From Bacillus sp. AFS006103 (GTDB lineage Bacteria; Bacillota; Bacilli; Bacillales; Cytobacillaceae), in contig NTXX01000011.1 of the NCBI GenBank assembly GCA_002559145.1, positions 523,707 to 587,706 on the forward strand: a stretch of 64,000 nucleotides of DNA, read 5' to 3'. This document shows positions 53,978 through 62,541 of this stretch, in pieces. Position 1 is the stretch's first letter; the number at the start of each line of letters is the position of its first letter. The notes beneath the pieces were generated by a model that saw only the letters and a program-made list of their open reading frames with translations, was not told the origin of the DNA and did no database searches. The translations under genes and the position numbers were made by a program.

Positions 53978-55192
53978 ATGAAAATGAAAACAACCTTATC
54001 ACAGTTTATGTTACGTACGGGAATTTATAGTGGTTCCAACTCAAGGGCGATGGTTCCGAGTCTTTTTGCAGGTTTGGGTGCCAAACGAGTGATGCTCTTA
54101 AGTGACAGAGGCTTAGAGGCAGCGGGAATTGTTGAAAAAGTGGCCGATATTTTTTCGCTGACAGGGCATGGATCTGGACCAGAATTAGTTGGTCAGTTTC
54201 TTGATATTAAGCAGGATGCCGAGAGCAAATGCATCAATGAAGCGGTCCGCTATGCTAGGGAGATCGGGGCGGATTCATTACTGGCGGTAGGCGGAGGCAG
54301 TGTCCTTGATACCGTAAAAGGGGTAAAATACGCGCTCCACAAAGGATTGACTGATATTAAGGAAGCTATACCGGGCGGACTATTATATGAGCAGTTCCCT
54401 AAGGCAAATTACATGCCGATTCCACATATAGCCATCCCTACAACAGCGGGTACTGGTTCAGAGGTTTCACCGATTGCCGTTATATTTAATGAAGATATCC
54501 AAATGAAGACAAATATCATCAATCCATTTATCAACGCAGATATGGCGATCCTGGATCCTGATTTAACCGTGGGGCTTCCACCTGTGATTACCGCATTTAC
54601 GGGGTTTGATGCCTTAACACATGCGATTGAAGCATTAGCCTCCCCAACTGCAACAGGTCTAACCGATGCCTATGCCCTTCATGCGATTCGCTTAATTGAA
54701 AAAAATCTTCCTGTTGCCGTCGCAGATGGATCGAATCTTGATGCACGTATGGATTTATTACAAGCCAGCTTAATGGGGATCACCGCTTTTAGCTTTGCCT
54801 TAAATGCGATTCCTGTCCATAATATGGCCCATGCATATGGGGCGTTGTTCCGGATTCCGCATGGCTTAGCAAATGCCGTCTTTTTACCAGTGGTTATGGA
54901 AATGGTTCCAGACTTATATCTGCCCAAGGCAACAGAATTGGCACAAGCCTTAAACGTGGATGTAAAGGGGGATACCCCGCAATCATCATTAGCAAAAGTA
55001 ATTGGAAAAATTAAATTACTTCAGTATAAGGTAGGATTACCGGCAGATTTCAAGCAATTCAATATTACCGAAGAAGCCTTGCAATTGGCGATTCCGGCGG
55101 TCATGAAGGACCCGGCCGCATTGAGTTTTCCAATGCCAAAAGAATTGATTGCCGCAATTGGGCAGAAGGTCGTACCGTTAACAGTGAAATAG
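53978..55192 (+). CDS. Iron-containing alcohol dehydrogenase
   Basis: A 404-residue group III dehydrogenase: GGGSVLDTVKG and TTAGTGSEVSPIAV for nucleotide binding, and the iron His residues in GFDALTHAIEA and IPHGLANAV with PVHNMAHAYGALF. It oxidises an alcohol to an aldehyde, the step before the adjacent aldehyde dehydrogenase. ATG 53978 or 53984 are both possible given AGAGGTG upstream. Last gene of the cluster; a terminator follows. Confidence 0.91.
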   Translation: MKMKTTLSQFMLRTGIYSGSNSRAMVPSLFAGLGAKRVMLLSDRGLEAAGIVEKVADIFSLTGHGSGPELVGQFLDIKQDAESKCINEAVRYAREIGADSLLAVGGGSVLDTVKGVKYALHKGLTDIKEAIPGGLLYEQFPKANYMPIPHIAIPTTAGTGSEVSPIAVIFNEDIQMKTNIINPFINADMAILDPDLTVGLPPVITAFTGFDALTHAIEALASPTATGLTDAYALHAIRLIEKNLPVAVADGSNLDARMDLLQASLMGITAFSFALNAIPVHNMAHAYGALFRIPHGLANAVFLPVVMEMVPDLYLPKATELAQALNVDVKGDTPQSSLAKVIGKIKLLQYKVGLPADFKQFNITEEALQLAIPAVMKDPAALSFPMPKELIAAIGQKVVPLTVK

Positions 55193-55202
55193 ATTGATAA
55201 TG

Positions 55203-55240
55203 ACCCAGCCGGTGCGGAAATATGCTGGCTGGGTTTTATG
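55203..55240 (+). terminator. Intrinsic terminator ending the catabolic cluster
   Basis: ACCCAGCC (55203-55210) pairs with GGCTGGGT (55227-55234), followed by TTTATG. Confidence 0.7.
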
Positions 55241-55324
55241 AATTGCTTATTTTAGCTATACATAACTAGGGGGAAAGCCTTTTCGCCAGTAAATCCAAGC
55301 TATCCGCCAGAAAGGGTTGAAAAT

Positions 55325-56182
55325 ATGAAAATTGCATTCAAAAAATTAACGGAATGCACCATCCAAGATACAGTAACAGCGTGGAATCGGGGTTTTGAAG
55401 GCTATTTTGTGCCATTAGAAATGACAGCTGAACTATTCTTTAACCGCATGGTCAATGAAGGATTATCGTTGAAACACTCTTTGGTTGCTTTTGACGGGGA
55501 AGAACCTGTAGCGATCGTATTAAATGGATTCCGGATCGTCGACGGAAAAAAGATTGCCTGGAATGGCGGGACAGGAATTGCCGCAGAGTACCGTGGGAAA
55601 GGTGTTTCCACCCGCTTAATGGAAGAGGCTATTAAGGTTTATTCCGAAGCAGGAGTCGTTGTGGCCACCCTTGAAGCCATTAAAGAAAATGAAAAGGCGA
55701 TTCGCTTATATGAAAAATACGGGTATGAAATCACGGATTCGCTTGTTTATCTAGGTGGGACCTTAGATTTGAGTAACACTTCGCTAACAAGTGAATCAAT
55801 TCGGCCCGAGCAGTTCCCAACTTTCTCTTTTTATAAAGAAAATGTTCCATGGCAATGTCAGTGGCAAAGTGTGAGGTCTGGAGAAGCTCAAATATATTTC
55901 AACAGCAATCAAAATCCAATCGGATACTCTTTATATAAAAGGACCTGGGATCAAAACGGGTATCTGGAAAAAATATTTTTATATCAGCTTGAACTATTCG
56001 ATGAAGTGAATGAGGAAACGATAAAGGCAATTTTCACTTCTATTTCTGGAGAACAGCACAAGCCCGTCAACTTCATGACCATTAATGCCTCATTATCTAA
56101 TCCTGTCATCCCATTGTTACTAGATTTAGGCTTTGAGAAAAAAACAGAGCAGGTCCAAATGGTGAAAAAATTAAATCAATAA
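55325..56182 (+). CDS. GNAT N-acetyltransferase with C-terminal extension
   Basis: A 285-residue protein. Residues 1-140 are a GNAT domain with GTGIAAEYRGKGVSTRLMEEAI (acetyl-CoA loop R-G-K-G) and YEKYGYEITDSLVYLGG; residues 150-285 are an Eis-like or degenerate GNAT half that includes FSFYKENVPWQCQWQSV. The substrate is unknown. No strong site precedes the ATG at 55325. Probably monocistronic. Confidence 0.82.
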   Translation: MKIAFKKLTECTIQDTVTAWNRGFEGYFVPLEMTAELFFNRMVNEGLSLKHSLVAFDGEEPVAIVLNGFRIVDGKKIAWNGGTGIAAEYRGKGVSTRLMEEAIKVYSEAGVVVATLEAIKENEKAIRLYEKYGYEITDSLVYLGGTLDLSNTSLTSESIRPEQFPTFSFYKENVPWQCQWQSVRSGEAQIYFNSNQNPIGYSLYKRTWDQNGYLEKIFLYQLELFDEVNEETIKAIFTSISGEQHKPVNFMTINASLSNPVIPLLLDLGFEKKTEQVQMVKKLNQ

Positions 56183-56287
56183 AAATTTTTTGAATCCTAA
56201 ATCATATTATTATATAATTTTCGTTAGGGCCATTCTCAGGACATTTGGGCTTGGACTACATAAATTAATAGGATTAGGAGCAATAAA

Positions 56288-57223
56288 ATGGAAAAGGTAC
56301 TTATTTTCGGTCATAAAAACCCTGACACAGATACGATTTGTTCTGCGATTGCTTATGCAGACTTAAAAACACAATTAGGAATGGAAGTTGAACCGGTTCG
56401 CTTAGGACAAGTTAATGGTGAAACACAATATGCGCTTGACTACTTTAAAGCTGAGGCTCCACGCCTTGTGGAATCAGTATCAAGTGAAGTGAACGCTGTT
56501 ATTTTAGTAGATCACAATGAGCGCCAGCAAAGTGCGAATGATATCGCTGATGTTCGTGTTCTTGAAGTAATCGACCATCACAGGATTGCTAACTTTGAAA
56601 CAAGCGATCCGTTATATTACCGCTGCGAGCCAGTTGGCTGTACAGCAACAATTTTAAATAAAATGTATAAAGAAAACAGCAAAGAGATTAGCAAAGAAAT
56701 TGCCGGTCTTATGCTTTCCGCGATTATTTCGGACTCCTTATTATTTAAGTCTCCAACATGCACGCCAGAAGACGTAGCAGCAGCTCGTGAATTAGCGGAA
56801 ATTGCTGGTGTAGATGCCGATGTATATGGGCTTGAAATGCTGAAAGCTGGAGCGGATGTTCGTGACAAATCAATTAATGAACTCCTCAGTCTTGATGCAA
56901 AGGGATTTGAAATGGGAGCAAGTAAAGTGGAAATTGCTCAAGTGAATGTTGTGGATACAGCTGATGTTCTTACCCGCCAAGAGGAGTTAGAAGCAGCTAT
57001 TTCTACACTTATCGCAGAAAAGAACTTGGATTTATTCTTGTTTGTGGTAACAGATATTTTAACAAATGATTCAGTTGGTCTTGCATTAGGAAGCAAAACG
57101 GCTGCCGTTGAAGAAGCTTATAATGTAACACTTACTAATAACACGGCTACCTTAAAAGGTGTTGTTTCTCGTAAAAAGCAAATTGTTCCTGTGTTAACTG
57201 ATATTTTTACAAAAGGTCAGTAA
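56288..57223 (+). CDS. ppaC: Manganese-dependent inorganic pyrophosphatase (family II)
   Basis: A 311-residue DHH-family enzyme: [13 protein letters not shown] (metal His and Asp), [21 protein letters not shown] (DHH box) and C-terminal [10 protein letters not shown] (substrate Arg/Lys). It hydrolyses pyrophosphate in the cytosol. Length is standard. TAGGAG lies upstream of the ATG. Monocistronic between spacer and terminator. Confidence 0.97.
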   Translation: MEKVLIFGHKNPDTDTICSAIAYADLKTQLGMEVEPVRLGQVNGETQYALDYFKAEAPRLVESVSSEVNAVILVDHNERQQSANDIADVRVLEVIDHHRIANFETSDPLYYRCEPVGCTATILNKMYKENSKEISKEIAGLMLSAIISDSLLFKSPTCTPEDVAAARELAEIAGVDADVYGLEMLKAGADVRDKSINELLSLDAKGFEMGASKVEIAQVNVVDTADVLTRQEELEAAISTLIAEKNLDLFLFVVTDILTNDSVGLALGSKTAAVEEAYNVTLTNNTATLKGVVSRKKQIVPVLTDIFTKGQ

Positions 57224-57226
57224 TAG

Positions 57227-57270
57227 AAAAGACCGTTCATGGACAATTTCATGGACGGTCTTTTCATTTT
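57227..57270 (+). terminator. Intrinsic terminator after ppaC
   Basis: AAAAGACCGT (57227-57236) pairs perfectly with ACGGTCTTTT (57255-57264), extended by an inner CATG palindrome, then further T. Confidence 0.88.
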
Positions 57271-57282
57271 TTTATAAAATAA

Positions 57283-57873
57283 TTAGTCTGTATGTTTTTG
57301 AATTTCTTCTTTCTTTTGATTCATCAACAAAAATGTTAAGGGATGTTCAGAACCGGTCATTAATTTATAGACATATGAAGAGGTGATTTTATAGCCGTCG
57401 TCTATTTTTGCGGCTAAATAATTGGTCCGTTCAAACAGAATGGAACGAATATGATTGATTTGACGAGATATTTTATCCATAAGGGCTTCTTGATTGTCCA
57501 AGCGCTGTAAAACGTCTCCTTGAAATGTCTCATGTTTAGCTATTTTTTCGGCCACTTCTTTTTGTAAGTCAAGCTGTTCATTCATTTTGAGGACAAGCTG
57601 ATGATTCGCATCCTCGTACCTCTCCAACCGACTTTTTAACTCAGTTAGTTGATTGCCTATATGGTTCCATTGATTGATTTGCGTTTCCTCTTTTTGCTGT
57701 GATTGAAATCCTAGATCAGATAGCGCACTTTTAAGGGAAAGATTTGTCGTTTTCTGTTCCTGAACTAATTCAGTCAGGAAATCCTGTCTTGATACCACTT
57801 GATTCACTGCTTGTGGCTGTTGATGGTGTTTGTATACTTCCGGGTGATCACTGTTATTAATGAATAATCCCAT
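57283..57873 (-). CDS. Coiled-coil protein, function unknown
   Basis: A 196-residue soluble protein, mostly alpha-helical with heptad-like Leu/Ile spacing over residues 40-150 (LTELKSRLERYEDANHQLVLK; LDNQEALMDKISRQINHIRSIL), Gln- and Lys-rich. No family was recognised. GGAGTGAGG precedes the ATG. On the minus strand CATAAAATA (57906-57914) resembles a sigma-K -10 box, without a matching -35, so a sporulation role is only a possibility. Confidence 0.65.
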   Translation of the reverse strand: MGLFINNSDHPEVYKHHQQPQAVNQVVSRQDFLTELVQEQKTTNLSLKSALSDLGFQSQQKEETQINQWNHIGNQLTELKSRLERYEDANHQLVLKMNEQLDLQKEVAEKIAKHETFQGDVLQRLDNQEALMDKISRQINHIRSILFERTNYLAAKIDDGYKITSSYVYKLMTGSEHPLTFLLMNQKKEEIQKHTD

Positions 57874-58018
57874 ACCTCACTCCGCCTTTTTTTATTTGGT
57901 TGTGATATTTTATGCTTGAAAAAGTAAAGAGGGGACAGGATTGGGCGGTTGGAAGGAAAGTGAGCAAAAAAAATAACGCTCGGACAAATTCCAAGCGTTG
58001 GTTTTGTAAATTATATTA

Positions 58019-58840
58019 TTAAACAAGAGACGGTGTTTTTAGCACGAATTCCTCTACAACCTTCGCGACACCATTATTCATGTTGGTGTCGGTCACAAAG
58101 TTAGCTTTTTCTTTAATGTCGTCTGGAGCATTCCCCATTGCAACACCAAGACCAGCAAATTCTATCATCGCCAGGTCATTATAACTGTCCCCGATGGCGA
58201 TGACCTCATCGCGCTTAATCCCTAGGTTTTGAATCAATTGACTAAGGCTGGTCCCTTTCGTGACGCCTTGCTCCGTAAATTCTAAAAAGAATGGTTTAGA
58301 GCGCATGACACTAAGCTGCCCTGCTAACTCTTCCTGCAGTTTTTTTTCAAGCGTAGCTAGTTTGGCAGGTTCTTCAAGCATAAGAACCTTTACTACAGGT
58401 TCTGAGACTGCTCCCACAAAACTTCCAACCTCCACTACTTCTAAGCCAGTAATCTCACCTTCAATAGTGGTGAATTGGTTTCCAGCCTCAGTGATGATCT
58501 GGTCTCCAACATACGTATGGATCCATACATTTTCACGACGGCTTAGTTCATATAAATGGTTAACTACGTCAGGAGATAAAGTGCTGCTAAACAGTTCTTC
58601 ACCAGTTTGGCAGTTCGTAATTTTTGCACCATTGAAAGAAAGGATAAAGCTTCCGAAATCTTTTAAACGTAATTCTTCCGCAATAGCATACATGGCTGAA
58701 GTTGGACGACCAGAAGCTAACACCACTTTCACCCCTAATTCTTGCGCTTCCATAAGGGCACGCTTGGTGCGGTCTGAAATGGTATGATCGTCCTGTAAAA
58801 GTGTATCGTCTAAGTCAAGTACAATCATTTGATAAGGCAT
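58019..58840 (-). CDS. Cof-type HAD-IIB family phosphatase
   Basis: A 273-residue HAD hydrolase: LDLDDTLLQDD (motif I), LASGRPTSAMY (motif II), Lys within TKGTSLSQL and GDSYNDLAMIEFAGLGVAMGNA (motif IV), with the IIB cap in between. Related to YidA/YcsE-type enzymes. AAGGAG lies 10 nt before the ATG. A single gene between spacers. Confidence 0.9.
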   Translation of the reverse strand: MPYQMIVLDLDDTLLQDDHTISDRTKRALMEAQELGVKVVLASGRPTSAMYAIAEELRLKDFGSFILSFNGAKITNCQTGEELFSSTLSPDVVNHLYELSRRENVWIHTYVGDQIITEAGNQFTTIEGEITGLEVVEVGSFVGAVSEPVVKVLMLEEPAKLATLEKKLQEELAGQLSVMRSKPFFLEFTEQGVTKGTSLSQLIQNLGIKRDEVIAIGDSYNDLAMIEFAGLGVAMGNAPDDIKEKANFVTDTNMNNGVAKVVEEFVLKTPSLV

Positions 58841-58970
58841 TCGTGATAGTCTCCTTTATTCATCATATTTCATCTAACTATCTTACTATAAATCTAGTGA
58901 AAAACGTATAACAATTGAATCCAATTCCGATCCAGCCGAATAATATATTAAGAAAAAGAGGGTGAAGGCA

Positions 58971-59126
58971 GTGTTTATTTTTAGTTTTTTTACTAATAAA
59001 TGTGAGATTTGCAAGAGAAAGGTCAAACCTCTAAGAAAATATATAGATGATAAACGAGAGACCGTGAAAGTCTGTGTTCCATGTTCACAATATGCGGAAC
59101 GGAGGGCTTTTCGTATAAAAAGATAA
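58971..59126 (+). CDS. Small CxxC/CxxC zinc-binding-type protein
   Basis: A 51-residue basic protein with Cys11-x2-Cys14 and Cys35-x2-Cys38, a spacing suited to one zinc ribbon. The rest is Lys/Arg-rich (RKVKPLRKY, ERRAFRIKR), so nucleic-acid binding is possible. It starts at GTG with GAGGGTGAAGG upstream. No family was assigned. Confidence 0.6.
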   Translation: MFIFSFFTNKCEICKRKVKPLRKYIDDKRETVKVCVPCSQYAERRAFRIKR

Positions 59127-59238
59127 TAATTGTCCTGAATAATTTATATGATGAGAGGTTCTTATTTTTAAAAAAATATGCCATACTTAAGCGAACGTAA
59201 GTTATGAAACTAAAGCAAGAACTGGAGGCGCTTCAAAA

Positions 59239-59814
59239 ATGAATCGATGCGGTTGGGTTAATCAGGACCCATTATATATTGAATATCACGACCAGGAATG
59301 GGGAGTTCCTGTATATGATGATCGACTGTTGTTTGAGTACTTAAATCTTGAAGGGGCACAGGCAGGACTGAGTTGGTATACGATTTTAAAGAAGCGAGAG
59401 AACTACCGAAAAGCTTTTGATAACTTTGAAGCGGAAAAAATAATCCAATATGATGAAAAGAAAATTGAAGAATTGATACATAATGAAGGAATTGTCCGTA
59501 ATAAGTTAAAAATCAATGCAGTTATTACCAACTCGCATGCGTTTCTGAAAGTTGTGGAGGAGTTTGGTTCATTTAGTAAGTACATATGGTCATTTGTGGG
59601 CGGTAAGCCGATTCAAAACCACTTCCGTGAAATGAAAGATGTTCCGGCTATTACGGATATTAGCGATCAATTAAGTAAGGATTTAAAGAAGCGAGGCTTC
59701 AAATTTGTTGGCTCGACTATCTGTTATGCGTTTATGCAAGCAACAGGGATGGTAAATGACCATATTGTGACATGTGAATGTTATCAAAAAACATCTCAAC
59801 TACCGAACAAATGA
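59239..59814 (+). CDS. tag: DNA-3-methyladenine glycosylase I
   Basis: A 191-residue base-excision repair enzyme. The zinc ligands are visible: MNRCGWV Cys4 and YHDQEWG His17 at the N-terminus, His and Cys in VNDHIVTCECYQ at the C-terminus. LEGAQAGLSWYTIL and the recognition segment GFKFVGSTICYAFMQATG fit Tag. It removes 3-methyladenine from alkylated DNA. CTGGAGG lies upstream of the ATG. Confidence 0.94.
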   Translation: MNRCGWVNQDPLYIEYHDQEWGVPVYDDRLLFEYLNLEGAQAGLSWYTILKKRENYRKAFDNFEAEKIIQYDEKKIEELIHNEGIVRNKLKINAVITNSHAFLKVVEEFGSFSKYIWSFVGGKPIQNHFREMKDVPAITDISDQLSKDLKKRGFKFVGSTICYAFMQATGMVNDHIVTCECYQKTSQLPNK

Positions 59815-59852
59815 AAAAAGCGATTATCTCATGGAAGAGATATCGCTTTCCT
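59812..59852 (+). terminator. Intrinsic terminator after tag
   Basis: AGCGATTATCTC and GAGATATCGCT form a near-perfect stem around ATGGAA, followed by TTCC; the tail is weak. Confidence 0.5.
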
Positions 59853-59972
59853 TAGGTTGTGTAAAGAAAAATATAAAAATGGCTATAGACAGTAAAAAAA
59901 GAAATATCTCCCCTTTAGATGGCTCAAACGTTGGGAGGTCTGTTAAAGACAAGATGACCACATCCTTCTTAC

Positions 59973-60410
59973 TTAGATTAGAATTTCGGGATCAATTTCA
60001 AAATGTTCAGTGACAATCCAGCGAAATTGTGTAAAGACTTTTTCTAAATCAGGCAATGTAGGTTCGTGTTTAGGAACTCCAAAAATAGGTCCTGTAATAT
60101 TAAAGCTAAACCTGCCAGGACCTAAAAAAATTCCTGACACATTTGTCTGGTCGCTTATCAATAATATCGCTAAAAGGATATCTCCAAGGTCCAATAACAA
60201 ACTCAACGTTTTGTTTCCTGATTTACCCTCTAAACGGCCTATTCCTGTTAGTGGTCCCCCAACAGATAGGGAAAATCCACCGGGTTCAATAATAAGTCTA
60301 ACAACTGTCACTTGACCGGTTAATAATAAAAATGCCGTCATTATATCAATCGTTCGTTGGATGGAAATAACTGTTTGTAGGCTTTTTTCTAAGTCGCAAC
60401 TACTTTTCAA
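59973..60410 (-). CDS. Hypothetical protein with an internal duplication
   Basis: A 145-residue protein of unknown family. Two units of about 40 residues align: one around AFLLLTGQVTVVRL...PGGFSLSVGGPLTGIGRLE and one around AILLISDQTNVSGI...PGRFSFNITGPIFGVPKHE, sharing x-D-I-x2-A-x-L-L-x3-Q and P-G-x-F-S-x4-G-P-x2-G. Each begins with a hydrophobic helix-like stretch and ends in a glycine-rich strand. TTG at 60410 has only an AGGTTGTG-type site; an internal ATG is possible. No neighbour shares its strand closely. Confidence 0.6.
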   Translation of the reverse strand: MKSSCDLEKSLQTVISIQRTIDIMTAFLLLTGQVTVVRLIIEPGGFSLSVGGPLTGIGRLEGKSGNKTLSLLLDLGDILLAILLISDQTNVSGIFLGPGRFSFNITGPIFGVPKHEPTLPDLEKVFTQFRWIVTEHFEIDPEILI

Positions 60411-60539
60411 CGATTTTCACAACCTACTCAACTTAAACTCTTCCTGTTAATCGTGCTTGATGGGGGCAGAAATCTGTGCAGCTAGGGATATCTTTTGTAT
60501 ATTATGATATTCCCGGAAGGATGCTCCTCATTTTACAAA

Positions 60540-60575
60540 AATAAAGCCCATCACAAGGTGATGGGCTTTATTTGG
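60540..60575 (-). terminator. Terminator with perfect 15-bp stem
   Basis: AATAAAGCCCATCAC (60540-60554) pairs perfectly with GTGATGGGCTTTATT (60558-60572) around an AAG loop. On the minus strand a T run follows, ending the small gene at 60592-60756. Confidence 0.88.
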
Positions 60576-60591
60576 TATTTCTAATGCTTGC

Positions 60592-60756
60592 TTATGACTG
60601 GACAGGTTTATCAAGCGCAAAGTCTGAAATGGGTAATGTAATAATCTTGCCGCCAATTTGAACATGAATGGTATCGTTGAAAATGGCTTTCACAATTCCC
60701 TTTAAGGAGATGGTTGAATTGACAGAGACTTTTTTGGATTCAGATTGGTTTGCCAC
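60592..60756 (-). CDS. Small protein, first of two window paralogues (54 residues)
   Basis: Starts at GTG (60756) with AAAGG about 10 nt upstream. Reads as MANQSESKKVSVNSTISLKG and then IVKAIFNDTIHVQIGGKIITLPISDFALDK. It has alternating hydrophobic strands, so it is probably a small beta-rich fold. A second gene at 63118-63279 is nearly the same over the first 40 residues (N-S-T-I-S-L-K-G-I-V-K-A-I-F-N-D-T and V-Q-I-G-G-K-I-I-T-L-P). The paralogy is strong evidence that both are real. Family and role unknown. Confidence 0.72.
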   Translation of the reverse strand: MANQSESKKVSVNSTISLKGIVKAIFNDTIHVQIGGKIITLPISDFALDKPVQS

Positions 60757-60798
60757 ATGATCAACGCCTTTCGAAAATTAATAGAAGGGTAGAAGCTT

Positions 60799-60932
60799 TG
60801 AACAGTAAAATCAATAAAGATACATTAGTTATTCGAAAAAGATATGATAAATTCCTGCAAAGCAAAGGAATTTTTATAAAAAAAAGGTCATGTTCAGATC
60901 CATCTATTTTGCAAAGGGGTGTTAAACAATAA
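60799..60932 (+). CDS. Possible small basic peptide
   Basis: TTG at 60799 with AAGGG about 9 nt upstream opens a 44-residue Lys/Arg-rich frame (NSKINKDTLVIRKRYDKFLQ). It lies just before the first TetR operator. No family known; may be chance. Confidence 0.3.
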
Positions 60933-60945
60933 TAGAGAGTTAACA

Positions 60946-60959
60946 TGAACCATAGTTCA
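60946..60959 (+). promoter_or_regulatory. TetR operator copy 1
   Basis: TGAAC-CATA-GTTCA, a perfect 5-bp inverted repeat with a 4-nt spacer. It matches the format of copy 2, with a center-to-center distance of 51 bp (about five helical turns). Confidence 0.65.
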
Positions 60960-60996
60960 AGTATCTCATTATTGAAGTGGGCTGTCAACAAAAACA

Positions 60997-61010
60997 TGAA
61001 CTGTGGTTCA
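60997..61010 (+). promoter_or_regulatory. TetR operator copy 2, overlapping the promoter
   Basis: TGAAC-TGTG-GTTCA, same half-sites as copy 1. It lies about 20 bp before a TATGAT -10 box at 61027-61032, where the -35 would be, so a bound repressor would block transcription. Confidence 0.7.
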
Positions 61011-61049
61011 AATTTTAAAATCGTGGTATGATATATATGAGGTGATAAA

Positions 61050-61715
61050 ATGCCAGACCATGATGACTTAATGATTGGTGAATTTCCCTTTCTTCCAAAA
61101 CAGGAACGGGCGCAGCAAAAAAGAAATGCATTACTTGAAAGTGGGCAGACTTTGTTTATTTCCAAGGGGTATGAGCAAACTACAGCTAAGGAAATTGCTG
61201 CCCATGCAGGGGTTGCTACTGGTACCTTTTATCGATATTTTTCAGATAAACGTCAACTTTTAATGTCATTATTAGAGGATAAATTAGACAAGTTATTGCC
61301 GCCTGAACCGAACTGGGTTTCTTGTGATCCTGTCTCATTATTATCATCGCTTTTAGAAGCCCATAATAAACGCCTTAATGAGTTAGGGATACAGCGTGTG
61401 TTACCTGAGCTAGTGTTGAAAGATCCAAGTGTTGCTGAATTTTTGGGTGAGGCACGAAGGAAAATTCATTCGAGAATTTTATTAGGGCTAAAACAAGCGG
61501 AGGAAAAAGGATTGACCTGGGAGGATCTAGATTTAGAAACTGTCTCGTGGGCAATTTTAGTCATAGTGGAAAATGGTCATGGGAAAGAGGGACAAACTGG
61601 CAAAAGAGCGGATTTTCTAGAAATTTCAAAAGTAATTTGCCGGATGGTTTTTCCACCGGATGTTCTGCAGCAATTGCAAAATACGGATGAAACGAATAAT
61701 CGAAATAACAGCTAG
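61050..61715 (+). CDS. TetR/AcrR-family transcriptional regulator
   Basis: A 221-residue repressor: N-terminal helix-turn-helix (ALLESGQTLFISKGYEQTTAKEIAAHAGVATGTFYRYFSDK split across helices 1-3, where GVATGTFYRYF is the recognition part) and a C-terminal ligand-binding domain with no informative motif. Two TGAAC-N4-GTTCA palindromes upstream suggest autoregulation. GAGGTG lies 5 nt before the ATG. The alarmone synthetase gene starts 15 nt after its stop, so the two are probably one transcript. Confidence 0.9.
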   Translation: MPDHDDLMIGEFPFLPKQERAQQKRNALLESGQTLFISKGYEQTTAKEIAAHAGVATGTFYRYFSDKRQLLMSLLEDKLDKLLPPEPNWVSCDPVSLLSSLLEAHNKRLNELGIQRVLPELVLKDPSVAEFLGEARRKIHSRILLGLKQAEEKGLTWEDLDLETVSWAILVIVENGHGKEGQTGKRADFLEISKVICRMVFPPDVLQQLQNTDETNNRNNS

Positions 61716-61729
61716 AGAGGAAGTAACTG

Positions 61730-62470
61730 GTGAACTTTGAACATAGTATTGATATGAAAGAACTTAAAGCTCTTAAGGTTGAACTGACGAGGTTTATGAT
61801 GGCTTATAAGTTTGCGTTAGACGAAATGAACACTAAAATTAACATTCTTAAAGAAGAGTTTAATTATATTCATGATTATAATCCAATAGAACACGTAAAA
61901 TCACGGTTGAAATCACCAGAAAGTATATTTAAGAAAGTCTATCGGAAAGGCTATGACTTTTCTTTACCAGTCATTAAAGAAAAGATCAGAGATATTGCTG
62001 GTATTAGGATTACATGTTCCTTTATTTCAGATATATATATATTAAGTAAGATGCTCGATAATCAAAAAGACATACGAGTGGTTGATTATAAGGATTATAT
62101 AAAAAATCCGAAGCCCAATGGTTATCAGAGCCTTCATTTAATTTTAGAAATACCGATCTTTATGTCTGACCGAGTGGAAACAACGAATGTAGAAGTACAA
62201 ATTCGGACAATTGCGATGGATTTCTGGGCAAGCTTAGAACACAAAATCTATTATAAATATAACATGGAAATTCCCGGACATATGATAGATGAATTAAAAG
62301 AAGCTGCCACAATGGCAGCAGACCTTGATCGGAAAATGGAAAGGCTTCACAAAGACATAATAGAGATCAAGCATGCAAATCAAGAAGAGGACGGAGAGCA
62401 CATGGTATTAACTATAGAAAAAGATAACATTCATATTCCATTCTTAGAACCACTCCGCCCTAAAAAGTAA
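61730..62470 (+). CDS. sasA: Small alarmone synthetase, GTP pyrophosphokinase (SasA/YwaC, RelP type)
   Basis: A 246-residue single-domain RelA/SpoT synthetase without hydrolase or regulatory parts. It follows B. subtilis YwaC closely: YKFALDEMNTK, HDYNPIEHVKSRLKSPESI, KEKIRDIAGIRITCSFISDIY, PKPNGYQSLHLI and VEVQIRTIAMDFWASLEHKIYYK with the catalytic Glu. It makes (p)ppGpp, in B. subtilis under envelope-stress control. It starts at a GTG with GAGGAAG upstream and is linked to a TetR gene here. Confidence 0.92.
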   Translation: MNFEHSIDMKELKALKVELTRFMMAYKFALDEMNTKINILKEEFNYIHDYNPIEHVKSRLKSPESIFKKVYRKGYDFSLPVIKEKIRDIAGIRITCSFISDIYILSKMLDNQKDIRVVDYKDYIKNPKPNGYQSLHLILEIPIFMSDRVETTNVEVQIRTIAMDFWASLEHKIYYKYNMEIPGHMIDELKEAATMAADLDRKMERLHKDIIEIKHANQEEDGEHMVLTIEKDNIHIPFLEPLRPKK

Positions 62471-62541
62471 AATTTTAAGTGGCATATTTTAACTAGCATA
62501 AAACCTGTTAGCGTTTATTAACTAAAGAAAGTGGTGTCGAT

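Noticed and set aside
59774..60013. A 79-codon plus-strand frame after tag
   Set aside because: It starts inside tag, crosses a hairpin and overlaps the opposite-strand gene; no ribosome binding site.
60761..61165. A 134-codon minus-strand frame
   Set aside because: It covers the TetR operators and promoter and runs antisense to the regulator gene.
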